DNA of 64,000 bases from Actinomadura sp. NAK00032 (GTDB taxonomy: Bacteria; Actinomycetota; Actinomycetes; Streptosporangiales; Streptosporangiaceae): the NCBI RefSeq assembly GCF_013364275.1, contig NZ_CP054932.1, forward strand, positions 6,510,001 to 6,574,000, in the 5' to 3' direction. Of the stretch, positions 30,756-38,569 are shown in pieces. How positions within the stretch are numbered: position 1 is the stretch's first letter; every line of letters starts with the position of its first letter. The translations under genes were made by a program, and so were the position numbers. The notes below the pieces were generated by a model that saw only the letters and a program-made list of their open reading frames with translations, did not search any database and was not told where the DNA came from.

Positions 30756-32068
30756 TGCGCCCCCTCATCGCCGGGGTCTCGGCCGCCGGGCTGGTCGCCG
30801 CGCTGACGCTCGGATCGGCGGTCGTGCTCGGCCGCCCGTCCGGGGCGCCCGCCGCCTCCGCCCGGCCGGCCGGGGCCCCGGGCTCCGGCATCGCCGGGTT
30901 GCAGGCGCGGCTCCGGGAGCAGCCGCGCGACGCGTCGGGCTGGGCCGCGCTGGGCGTCGCGTACGTCGAGCAGGCCAGGGTGACCGGCGACCCGGCCTAC
31001 TACCCGAAGGCGGACGACGTGCTGCGGCGCTCCCTGCGGGAGGCGCCCGGAAACGACGGCGCGCTCGCCGGGCTGGGCGCGCTGGCGGCGGCCCGCCACG
31101 ACTTCCACGGCGCGCTGCGGCACGCGGACCGGGCGCTCGCGGCGAACCCGTACGGGCAGCGGGCGGCCGCCGTCCGGGTGGACGCGCTGGTCGAGCTGGG
31201 CCGCTACGACCAGGCCCTGGCCGCCGCCCGGCGCGCCGACTCCGTCCGTCCCGGCGTCCCGGTGTTCACGCGGCTGGCGTACGTGCGGGAGCTGCGCGGT
31301 GAGGTGCGGGAGGCGCGGCGCGTGCTGGAGCTGGCGCGCGCGTCGGCGACCGAGCGCGGCGACCTCGCCTACATCGCGGCGCAGCTCGGCGAGCTGGCCT
31401 GGAACGACGGCGACCTCGGGCGGGCGGGCCGCGAGTACGCCGAGGCGCTGCGCGTGTCGCCCGGCCACCTGCCCGCCCTGGACGGGCGCGCCCGCGTCCG
31501 GGCCGCGCGGGGCGACGTCGCGGGCGCGCTCGCCGACCGGGCCGAGACCGTCCGGCGGCTGCCGCTGCCGCGCCACCTGACCGAGTACGGCGAGCTGCTG
31601 GAGTCGGCGGGACGGCGCGACGAGGCCGAGCGCCAGTACGCGGTCGCGGCGGCGTGGACGCGGATCGCCAAGGCGAACGGCGTCGCCGCCGATCTGGAGA
31701 CCGCACTGGCGGCGGCCGACCACGGCGATCCGAAGACGGCGCTCCGGGCGGCGCGTGCCGAGTACGAGCGGCGCTGCCCGGGGCCCGGCGTGCGGCAGTG
31801 CAGCGTGCACGCGGCGGACGCGCTGGCCTGGGCCCTGCACGTCAACGGACGTGACGCCGAGGCGCTGCGCTACGCCCGGCAGGCGACCGCGACGGGATAC
31901 CGCGGCGCGATGTTCCGTTTCCACCTCGGCGTGATCGAGAAGGCGGCCGGGAAGCGCACGGCCGCGCGGCGCGACCTGGCCGCGGCGCTGCGCCTCAACC
32001 CGCGGTTCTCCCCGCTGTGGGCGCCGCGGGCCGGGGCCGCGTTGGACGACCTGGGAGGCGCGCCGTGA
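30755..32068 (+). CDS. Exported TPR-repeat protein
   Basis: This 437-residue protein starts at the ATG overlapping the DUF4331 stop (TGATG). Residues 1-25 form a signal peptide or anchor (MRPLIAGVSAAGLVAALTLGSA). The rest is a series of tetratricopeptide-like helical pairs, such as WAALGVAYVEQARVTG, ALRHADRALAANPYGQRA, AGREYAEALRVSPGHLPAL and AARRDLAAALRLNPRFSPLW. TPR proteins are scaffolds, so it may hold the DUF4331 protein and the transporter together outside the membrane. That role is inferred only from gene order. It overlaps the next gene by GTGA. Confidence 0.88.
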   Translation: MRPLIAGVSAAGLVAALTLGSAVVLGRPSGAPAASARPAGAPGSGIAGLQARLREQPRDASGWAALGVAYVEQARVTGDPAYYPKADDVLRRSLREAPGNDGALAGLGALAAARHDFHGALRHADRALAANPYGQRAAAVRVDALVELGRYDQALAAARRADSVRPGVPVFTRLAYVRELRGEVREARRVLELARASATERGDLAYIAAQLGELAWNDGDLGRAGREYAEALRVSPGHLPALDGRARVRAARGDVAGALADRAETVRRLPLPRHLTEYGELLESAGRRDEAERQYAVAAAWTRIAKANGVAADLETALAAADHGDPKTALRAARAEYERRCPGPGVRQCSVHAADALAWALHVNGRDAEALRYARQATATGYRGAMFRFHLGVIEKAAGKRTAARRDLAAALRLNPRFSPLWAPRAGAALDDLGGAP

Positions 32069-33417
32069 TCGCCGCCGTGCTCGCCGCCGGGCTGCTGGCG
32101 GCGCACCCGCTGGGCGACTTCTCCGTCAACCGCTACGACGGGCTCGTCGCGGCCCCGCACGAGCTGCGCGTCGACCACGTCGAGGACCTCGCGGAGATCC
32201 CCGCCGCGCAGGCCATGCCGGAGGTGGACGCCGACGGCGACGGCCGCCCGTCCGCCGCCGAGCTGTCCGCCTGGGCGGCGGGGGCCTGCCGGCGGGCCGC
32301 GTCGTCCATGCGGATCACGGTGGACGGCCGCGCCGTGCCCGCGTCCGTGGCGGCGGCGTCCGCGACCGCGCCGCGCGGGCAGGCCGGGTTGCCGACGCTG
32401 CGCCTCGAATGCCGCGTCACCGCGCCCGCCGGGGCCGGGGCGATCACCTTCCGGGACGGCGGGGCGGACGGCCGGACCGGCTGGCGGGAGATCACCGCGC
32501 GGGGCGACCGGATGACGCTGACCGCGTCCGACGTGCCGGGGGCGTCCGCCAGCCGCCGCCTCACCGCCTACCCCGCCGACCGGCTCGCCTCGCCGCTGGA
32601 CCGGCGGTCGGCGGCGCTCGCCGTCCGGCCGGGCGGGCCGCCGCTCGCCGCCCCCGCGTCCGGCGGCGGCCCGGAGCGGCTGCTGCCGCGCGGCGCGGAC
32701 GGGCTCACCCAGCGGTTCACGTCCCTGGTCGCCCGGCGCGACCTCACGCCCGGGTTCGCCGCGCTCGCCTTCCTGATCGCGCTGCTGCTCGGCGCGCTGC
32801 ACGCGCTCGCGCCCGGCCACGGGAAGACGATCATGGCGGCGCACGCGATCGGGGACGGGCGGCGGCGGGCGCGGGACGTCCTCGCGCTCGGCCTCACGGT
32901 CGCCCTCACCCATACCGCCGGGGTGCTGGCGCTCGGCGTGCTCGTGACGACCGGGACGGTCCTCGCGCCGGACGCGCTGTTCTCCTGGCTCGGCGCGGCG
33001 GGCGGCGTGCTCGTGACGGCGGCGGGAATCGTGCTGCTGCGCCGCGCCCTCCGCAACCGCCGGCATCCCCATCACCACCACCATCACCATGGGCACGGGC
33101 ACTCGCGGCGGGGCGGGGTCGTGCTCATGGGGCTGGCGGGCGGCATGGTGCCGAGCCCGTCCGCCGTGGTGGTGCTGGTCGGCGGCGCGGCGATCGGGCG
33201 GGCGTGGTTCGGGGTCGTGCTCGTCCTCGCCTACGGTCTCGGCCTCGCCGCCGCGCTCGCGGGGGTGGGCGTCCTCGTCGCCGGCTCCGGACGCGCGCTG
33301 CTGCGGCGCATTCCGGCCATGCGGCCGCGGCTTCCGACCGGAATGATGCCGGTAGGGACGTCCGCGGCGGTCGTCCTCCTCGGGCTGGGGCTGACGCTGC
33401 GCGGACTCGTCCCATGA
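32065..33417 (+). CDS. NicO/RcnA-type nickel-cobalt transporter with extracytoplasmic domain
   Basis: This 450-residue protein begins at the GTG at 32065. After a short signal-like helix comes an exported domain with HPLGDFSVNRYDGL, typical of actinobacterial NicO fusions, and an EF-hand-like loop DADGDGRPSAAE (acidic residues at loop positions 1, 3, 5 and 12). The membrane part has about six helices, with the NicO motif HALAPGHGKTIMAAH and SPSAVVVLVGG. A cytoplasm- or loop-located His tract (HPHHHHHHHGHGHS) could bind nickel, cobalt or zinc. Export of metal, as in RcnA, is plausible; uptake is not excluded. It is part of the DUF4331 operon. Confidence 0.88.
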   Translation: MIAAVLAAGLLAAHPLGDFSVNRYDGLVAAPHELRVDHVEDLAEIPAAQAMPEVDADGDGRPSAAELSAWAAGACRRAASSMRITVDGRAVPASVAAASATAPRGQAGLPTLRLECRVTAPAGAGAITFRDGGADGRTGWREITARGDRMTLTASDVPGASASRRLTAYPADRLASPLDRRSAALAVRPGGPPLAAPASGGGPERLLPRGADGLTQRFTSLVARRDLTPGFAALAFLIALLLGALHALAPGHGKTIMAAHAIGDGRRRARDVLALGLTVALTHTAGVLALGVLVTTGTVLAPDALFSWLGAAGGVLVTAAGIVLLRRALRNRRHPHHHHHHHGHGHSRRGGVVLMGLAGGMVPSPSAVVVLVGGAAIGRAWFGVVLVLAYGLGLAAALAGVGVLVAGSGRALLRRIPAMRPRLPTGMMPVGTSAAVVLLGLGLTLRGLVP

Positions 33418-33482
33418 CGTCCGGTCCGAGGCGGCGCCCGGTCCGCGGCGCCGGACGGACGGGCCACCGAGGGGAGCGCGGC

Positions 33483-34073
33483 ATGCCGGCGGAGACGGGA
33501 CCGCCGGGCGGCGGCACGGTGCCCGCGCACGACGCGGACGTGCTGCTCGGCCGGGTTGCGCGCGGTGACGAGCGCGCGTTCGAGCTGCTGTACGAGGTGG
33601 CGGCGCCGGTGGTGTTCGGGCTGGCGCGGCGGGTCGTCCGCGACCCGGCGATGGCGGAGGAGGTGGCGCAGGAGGCGATGATCGAGGTGTGGCGGTCCGC
33701 GGCCCGCTACGACCCCGCGCGCGGCGGCGCCATGGCGTGGATCGCGACGATCGCGCACCGCCGGGCCGTGGACCGGGTGCGGCGCGAGCAGGCCGCGGGC
33801 GAGCGCGAGGCGCGGGCGGCCCGCGCGGGAACGGGCGCCGGGCCGGCCGACCCGGTGGTCGAGCGGGTCGAGACGCGGCTGGAGCACGAGCGGGTGCGGC
33901 GCTGCCTGCGGACGCTGACGCGGCTGCAGCGCGAGTCGGTGACGCTGGCCTACTACGGCGGGCACAGCTACCGCGAGGTCGCCGCCCTGGTCGGGGCGCC
34001 GCCCAACACGGTGCGGACGCGGATGCGCGACGGCATCATCCGGCTGCGCGACTGCCTGGGGGTGGCGGGATGA
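33483..34073 (+). CDS. sigK: ECF sigma factor, SigK type
   Basis: This 196-residue sigma factor has region 2 (AFELLYEVAAPVVFGLARRVVRDPAMAEEVAQEAMIEVWRSAARYDP) and region 4 (LTRLQRESVTLAYYGGHSYREVAALVGAPPNTVRTRMRDGIIRLRDCLGV). The last part is very close to mycobacterial SigK, whose anti-sigma factor is RskA. I prefer the ATG at 33483 with GAGGGGAG 6 nt upstream; an ATG at 33414 overlapping the transporter stop is an alternative that adds 23 residues. It overlaps the anti-sigma gene by four bases. Confidence 0.92.
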   Translation: MPAETGPPGGGTVPAHDADVLLGRVARGDERAFELLYEVAAPVVFGLARRVVRDPAMAEEVAQEAMIEVWRSAARYDPARGGAMAWIATIAHRRAVDRVRREQAAGEREARAARAGTGAGPADPVVERVETRLEHERVRRCLRTLTRLQRESVTLAYYGGHSYREVAALVGAPPNTVRTRMRDGIIRLRDCLGVAG

Positions 34074-34795
34074 GCGACGATCCGCACGCCCTCGCCGGCG
34101 CGTACGCGCTCGACGCGATCGACGACGCGGCGGAGCGGCGGCTGTTCGAGGCGCACCTCGCCGGCTGCGAGGCGTGCGCGACCGAGCTGCGCGAGTTCCG
34201 GGAGACCACGGCCCGGCTCGCCATGGCCGCGGCCGAGGCTCCCCCGGCGGCGCTGCGCGGCCGGGTGCTGGCGGCGGTCCGGGACGTCCGGCAGCTCCCG
34301 CCCGCCCCGCCGGGCCGGGCCGCCGCCCCGCGCACGGCGCGGCGGTGGCGGCGCGCGGCCGTCGCCGGGCTGGCGGCCGCCGCCTGCCTGGTGACGGCCG
34401 CGTCCGTGGGCGCGGTGATCCGCGAGCGGCACCGGGTGGAGCGGACGGAGGCCGCGTACCGGGAGGTCGCGTCGGTACTGTCCGCGCCGGACGCGCGCGC
34501 GGCGACGGGCCGCGCCGCCGGGGGCGGGACGGTCACGATCGTCGCGTCCGCGCTGCGGGGACGGGTGGTCGTCTCGGCGTCCGGGCTGCGGGCGCTGCCG
34601 CCGTCGAAGGCGTACCAGCTGTGGCTGATCGACCCGGCGGGCCCGCGCTCGGCGGGCCTGCTGCCCGCCGACCGCAAGGGTCCGGTCGTCGCCGGGACGT
34701 GGCGGCCCTCCGACAGGCTCGGCGTCACCGTCGAGCCCGCCGGCGGCTCCGCGCGCCCGACCACGGAGCCGCTCGTCCTGCTGAGCCCTGCCTGA
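34070..34795 (+). CDS. rskA: Anti-sigma factor, RskA type
   Basis: This 241-residue membrane protein has the zinc-associated anti-sigma helix with FEAHLAGCEACATELREF (HxxxCxxC motif), one transmembrane helix near residues 100-125 (AAVAGLAAAACLVTAASVGAVI) and an RskA-type extracellular domain (VVVSASGLRALPPSKAYQLWLIDPAGPRSAGLL). It would hold the SigK-type factor at the membrane until regulated proteolysis. The same operon encodes exported DUF4331 and TPR proteins, which are candidate target or signal proteins. Confidence 0.92.
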   Translation: MSDDPHALAGAYALDAIDDAAERRLFEAHLAGCEACATELREFRETTARLAMAAAEAPPAALRGRVLAAVRDVRQLPPAPPGRAAAPRTARRWRRAAVAGLAAAACLVTAASVGAVIRERHRVERTEAAYREVASVLSAPDARAATGRAAGGGTVTIVASALRGRVVVSASGLRALPPSKAYQLWLIDPAGPRSAGLLPADRKGPVVAGTWRPSDRLGVTVEPAGGSARPTTEPLVLLSPA

Positions 34796-34833
34796 CCTGC
34801 GTCGCCGCCCCGCGATATGTGATCATTGCGGGC

Positions 34834-35484
34834 ATGTCGGTGCACGTTCCGCTGGGTCCGCTGCTGGAGCCCGCGTTCCACCTCGGGTCCGTCCCCACCA
34901 CGTGGGCGGAGCTGCTCGGTTTCGCGACCGGCGCGGTGAACGTGTGGCTCGTCGTCCGCCAGAACATCCTGAACTGGCCGATCGGCATCGCCAACGTGAT
35001 CCTGCTCGGGCTGGTGTTCCTGGACGGCGGCCTCTACGCCGACTCCGGGCTCCAGGTCGTCTACGTCGCGCTCCAGCTGTACGGGTGGTGGGTGTGGCTG
35101 TACGGCGGCGACGGCCGGGACGCGCTCCCGGTGCGGCGCACCCGGCGGGCCGAGTGGGCGGCGCTCCTCGCGGCGGGCGCCGCCGGAACCGCCCTGCTGA
35201 CCTGGGCGCTGTCGGCGTGGACCGACTCGACCGTGCCGTTCTGGGACGCCCTCACCACCGCGATCTCGCTCATGGCGACCTACGGGCAGTCGCGGAAGCT
35301 GCTGGAGTCGTGGTGGCTGTGGATCACCGCCGACCTCGTCTACATCCCGCTCTACTTCCACAAGGACCTCAAGCTCACCAGCGCGCTGTACGTCGTCTTC
35401 CTGGCATTGTGCGTGTCCGGGCTGCTGGCCTGGCGCCGCGACCTGCGCGCCCGCGCGGCGGAACCGGCGGTCGCGGCGGCGTGA
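34834..35484 (+). CDS. pnuC: Nicotinamide riboside/mononucleotide transporter PnuC
   Basis: This 216-residue membrane protein is of normal PnuC length, with about seven helices. Signature parts are ELLGFATGAVNVWLVVRQNILNWPIGIANV, FLDGGLYADSGLQVVYVALQLYGWW and SLMATYGQSRKLLESWWLWITADLVYIPLYFHKDLKLTSALY. Transport is by facilitated diffusion of nicotinamide riboside, driven by phosphorylation inside. The gene overlaps nadR by GTGA, which matches this functional pair. Confidence 0.96.
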   Translation: MSVHVPLGPLLEPAFHLGSVPTTWAELLGFATGAVNVWLVVRQNILNWPIGIANVILLGLVFLDGGLYADSGLQVVYVALQLYGWWVWLYGGDGRDALPVRRTRRAEWAALLAAGAAGTALLTWALSAWTDSTVPFWDALTTAISLMATYGQSRKLLESWWLWITADLVYIPLYFHKDLKLTSALYVVFLALCVSGLLAWRRDLRARAAEPAVAAA

Positions 35485-36590
35485 GGTACGCGCACGGGCT
35501 CGTGATCGGCAAGTTCTACCCGCCGCACGCCGGCCACCGGCACCTGATCGACACCGCGGCGGCGGCGTGCGACCGGGTCAGCGTGGTCGTCGCCGCGTCC
35601 AGCGTGGAGAGCGTCCCGCTCGCGCTGCGGACGGCGTGGCTGCGCGAGGCGCACCGGCAGCCGCACGTCGAGGTCTTCCCCGTGGTGGACGACGCGGAGA
35701 TCGACTACGGCTCGGACGAGATCTGGTCGGCGCACGTCGTCGCGTTCCGGGCCGGGCTCGCGATGCGGTCCGGGCTCGGCGTGCACGTCCCGCCGGTCGA
35801 CGCGGTGTTCAGCTCCGAGGCGTACGGGCCCGAGCTGGCGGAGCGCTTCTCCGCCGTCCACGTCCCGGTCGACCCGCCGCGCGACCGCTTCCCGGTCAGC
35901 GGCACCGCCGTCCGCGCCGACCCGGCGGCGCACTGGGAGTTCCTGTCGCCGCCCGTCCGGGCGCACCTGGCGCGGCGGGTCGTGGTGGTCGGCGCCGAGT
36001 CGACCGGCACGACGACGCTCGCCCGCGCGCTCGCCGCGCACTACGCCGAGCGGGGCGGGGTGTGGGCCGCGACCCGGTGGGTGCCCGAGTACGGCCGGAC
36101 GTTCACCGAGGAGAAGCTGGCCGCCGCCCGCCGCGCCGCCGGCGACCCGGCGCTGTGGCTGGACGAGCTGACCTGGGAGACGGCCGAGTTCACCGAGATC
36201 GCCGAACGCCACGCGGCCCTGGAGGACGCGGCGGCCCGGTCGGGCTCACCGCTGCTGGTCTGCGACACCGACGCGTTCGCGACCTGCGTCTGGCACGAGC
36301 GCTACCTCGGGACCCGGGCGCCGGAGGTGGAGGCCGTCCACGAACGCGTCCCGCACCACCTGTGGATCCTGACGTCGCCGGAGGGCGTCCCGTTCGAGCA
36401 GGACGGCTGGCGCGACGGCGAGACGATCCGGTCGTGGATGTCGGGCCGCTTCCAGGAAGAACTCGAGAAACGAGACCTGCCGCACATCACCGTGACGGGC
36501 TCCCACGAACACCGCCTGGCCGCCGCCGTCGCGGCGACCGACGCCTTGCTCACCAAGGGCTGGACCTTCAGCGAACCACTGAAGCCCTAG
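35481..36590 (+). CDS. nadR: NadR: NMN adenylyltransferase / ribosylnicotinamide kinase
   Basis: This 369-residue bifunctional protein starts at the GTG overlapping pnuC. The N-terminal nucleotidyltransferase domain has GKFYPPHAGHRHLIDTA with the HxGH motif and SGTAVRADPAAHW. The C-terminal kinase domain has the P-loop VVVVGAESTGTTTLARAL and EYGRTFTEEKL, with a Walker-B-like LLVCDTDAFATCVWHERYLG. There is no N-terminal HTH repressor domain as in enteric NadR. It traps imported nicotinamide riboside as NMN and converts it to NAD. Confidence 0.95.
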   Translation: MRYAHGLVIGKFYPPHAGHRHLIDTAAAACDRVSVVVAASSVESVPLALRTAWLREAHRQPHVEVFPVVDDAEIDYGSDEIWSAHVVAFRAGLAMRSGLGVHVPPVDAVFSSEAYGPELAERFSAVHVPVDPPRDRFPVSGTAVRADPAAHWEFLSPPVRAHLARRVVVVGAESTGTTTLARALAAHYAERGGVWAATRWVPEYGRTFTEEKLAAARRAAGDPALWLDELTWETAEFTEIAERHAALEDAAARSGSPLLVCDTDAFATCVWHERYLGTRAPEVEAVHERVPHHLWILTSPEGVPFEQDGWRDGETIRSWMSGRFQEELEKRDLPHITVTGSHEHRLAAAVAATDALLTKGWTFSEPLKP

Positions 36591-36604
36591 CCGGCCCCTG
36601 CCCC

Positions 36605-36643
36605 GGCTCGGCTCGGCTGGCTCGGCTCGGCTCGGCTCGGCTC
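36605..36643. repeat. GGCTC pentanucleotide repeat
   Basis: Seven full GGCTC units and one shortened GGCT unit run in tandem and end inside the stop codon of the minus-strand gene at 36642. This simple-sequence tract lies in the convergent spacer with nadR. Confidence 0.92.
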
Positions 36644-36923
36644 AACAGCTGTAGAGCATCTTCGAGATCAGAAACTCCTTGATGTCGGCCATCACCGCGT
36701 ACTCGATGAAGATGCCGGAACTCTCGACGAGGAGGCTGTAGACGCCCGGCTCGGCCTGCGGTCTGCCCGGAGGGGCGAGGCCCAGGTCGACCGCCGTCCC
36801 GGCCTTCGCAGCGAAGTCGCAGAAGAACTCGACGAAGAACTCCCTCAGCGCGGGCTTGGACTCCATGACGTCACATACCGACTCCGAGCAGAAGACCGTC
36901 CAGCCGGCCTTGGCGGCCGTCAC
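36642..36923 (-). CDS. Unknown small protein, downstream partner of an overlapping gene pair
   Basis: This 93-residue product starts at a GTG overlapping the TGA of the upstream small gene as GTGA. It is rich in Phe, Glu and Cys in the middle (LREFFVEFFCDFAAKAG) and hydrophobic towards the end (YSLLVESSGIFIEYAVMADIKEFLI). I recognise no domain. The gene lies behind a 102-residue charged protein in a two-gene overlap typical of toxin-antitoxin modules, but size and overlap alone do not prove that. Its end runs into a GGCTC repeat. Confidence 0.6.
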   Translation of the reverse strand: MTAAKAGWTVFCSESVCDVMESKPALREFFVEFFCDFAAKAGTAVDLGLAPPGRPQAEPGVYSLLVESSGIFIEYAVMADIKEFLISKMLYSC

Positions 36924-37228
36924 TCCGCGGCATCGCTTCGCAGCCGCCAGCGCGCCCGGAGCTCGTCCAGCGAGGTCTTCTTCCCCGCCCTCATCTCCGC
37001 GATCGCCTCGGCGCGGCGCTCCTCCCGGTCGGGGATCTGGGCGAAGTGCGCCTCGGCCCACCAGCCGTCCATGACGTTCTGGTACTCGTCCTCCTCCTTG
37101 GCCGCCAGGACCTCTTCGAGGAACTCGGCGCGCTGTCCTTCGGGCAGCCACTCCCTGATGCCCGCGACCGTCCGCGGGACCCGGTGGACCTGGCCCGGGA
37201 GGAGGGGGTCCACCGGTTGTGCGCTCAT
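36920..37228 (-). CDS. Unknown small charged protein (possible DUF6247-like or antitoxin-like)
   Basis: This 102-residue protein starts at the ATG at 37228, with GGAG 5 nt upstream. It has a helical, strongly charged sequence: RTVAGIREWLPEGQRAEFLEEVLAAKEEDEYQNVMDGWWAEA, then DREERRAEAIAEMRAGKKTSLDELRARWRLR. The IREWLPEGQRAEFLEE segment recalls small actinobacterial DUF6247-type proteins that lie before short toxin-like genes, but I am not sure. It has no signal peptide or membrane segment. The 4-nt overlap with the following gene indicates a linked function. Confidence 0.62.
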   Translation of the reverse strand: MSAQPVDPLLPGQVHRVPRTVAGIREWLPEGQRAEFLEEVLAAKEEDEYQNVMDGWWAEAHFAQIPDREERRAEAIAEMRAGKKTSLDELRARWRLRSDAAE

Positions 37229-37344
37229 GCCGCTCCTGACGCTCCCGCCCGTCTCGTCCGGCCCCGCTCGCCCGTACACCCGGGACCCTACAACCTCCCC
37301 CCGACAGGACCGAGGACCCTTTCGCGCAGCGCGTCCGTCTCCGG

Positions 37345-38478
37345 CTACGTCGCGGCGCGGCGGTCGAGGCGGAAGAGGTCCTCGTCGATGCGGTCGAGGG
37401 CGAGGCGGACGGCGCCGAGGCCCACCGCCTCGTCCCCCAGCCGGGAGCCCTCGACCCGGACGGGGGCGAGGCACAGCGGCCGGACCTGCCGGCGCAGCTC
37501 GGCGACCAGCGGGCCGCAGGCCCCGGCGAGCGGCCCCGCCACGACGATCATCTCCGGGTCGAGCGCGAGGGCCATCGCCGCGACGCCCCGGGCCATCCGG
37601 GCGGCGAGCGCGTTCACCAGCGCCTGCGCCGCCTCGTCGCCGGCCGCCGCCGCGTCCAGCACCCGCACGGCCCGGTCGAGGGACGGCTCCCCCGCCAGCG
37701 CCGCGGCGGTGTCGCGCAGCCCCAGCTCGGGCAGCATGCCGATCTCCCCGGCGGCGCCGCGGCGGCCCCGGTGCAGCCGCCCGCCGATCAGCGCGCCCGC
37801 CCCGGCGTCCAGCGCGGCGTACACGCACACGACGTCGTCGGCGGCGCGGGCGGCGCCGCGCCACCGCTCGGCCAGCGCGGCGAGGTTGGCGTCGTTCTCC
37901 ACGAGGACGGGGCAGGGGAAGGAGCGGCCCAGCTCGCGGGCCAGCCGGACGCCCGCCCAGCCCGGCGGCACCGTGCAGGACGTGACCGTCCCGTCCGGGG
38001 CGACGACGCCGGGGGTGCCGGCGGCGACCGCCCACAGCGACCGCCGGCCGACCCGCACCGCGCCGAGGAACGCCGTGACCGCGGCGCGCACCGCCGCGAT
38101 CCGCTCCCCCGCCGGGGCCCGCGGGTCGAGCGCGGTGCTGCGGCCGCCGACGACCTCGCCGGTGAGGTCGGCGACGAGCAGCCGCACCCGGTGCGCGCGG
38201 ATGTCGATGCCGAGCGCGTGCCCCGCCTCGGCGCGGAACCGGTACCGGCGCGCGGGACGGCCGATCCCGGTGCCGGGGCGCGGCGCGTCCTCGGCGGCCA
38301 GGCCGCGGCGGATCAGCTCGCCCAGCACGCCCTCGGTCGTCGGCCGCGACAGCCCGACCCGTGCCGCCAGCTCCGACAGCGTCGCCTCGCCGCCGTCGCG
38401 CAGCGCCCGCAGGGTCGCGGCCGAGTTGAGGCGGCGGAGCACCGAGGGGTCTCCCCCGTGCAGCGGATGTTGCGACAC
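37345..38478 (-). CDS. ROK-family transcriptional repressor
   Basis: This 377-residue protein has an N-terminal MarR-like winged helix (LSELAARVGLSRPTTEGVLGELIRRGL) and a C-terminal ROK domain (GIDIRAHRVRLLVADLTGEVV, WAVAAGTPGVVAPDG, ENDANLAALAE, VYAALDAGAGALIGGRLHRG). The usual zinc-binding CxCGxxGC motif of ROK kinases is not seen, which fits a repressor. It lies 91 bp downstream of a GH3 gene on the same strand, so it may regulate that gene in response to a sugar product. Confidence 0.88.
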   Translation of the reverse strand: MSQHPLHGGDPSVLRRLNSAATLRALRDGGEATLSELAARVGLSRPTTEGVLGELIRRGLAAEDAPRPGTGIGRPARRYRFRAEAGHALGIDIRAHRVRLLVADLTGEVVGGRSTALDPRAPAGERIAAVRAAVTAFLGAVRVGRRSLWAVAAGTPGVVAPDGTVTSCTVPPGWAGVRLARELGRSFPCPVLVENDANLAALAERWRGAARAADDVVCVYAALDAGAGALIGGRLHRGRRGAAGEIGMLPELGLRDTAAALAGEPSLDRAVRVLDAAAAGDEAAQALVNALAARMARGVAAMALALDPEMIVVAGPLAGACGPLVAELRRQVRPLCLAPVRVEGSRLGDEAVGLGAVRLALDRIDEDLFRLDRRAAT

Positions 38479-38569
38479 GGCACCTCTCGACGGCGATCGG
38501 CGCGCGCGACCGCCCGGCGCGCGGCTGCGCCAAGGATAGCCAGGTCACCGGGGATGATCGAGTCCCCGG

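Noticed and set aside
33067..33105. Run of histidine codons in the NicO gene, like a cloning tag
   Set aside because: His-rich loops are natural in nickel and cobalt carriers, and codons are mixed; nothing suggests an artificial tag.
36605..36643. GGCTC tract considered as a CRISPR-like array
   Set aside because: Units are five bases with no spacers; no cas genes are nearby. No CRISPR array was seen anywhere in the window.
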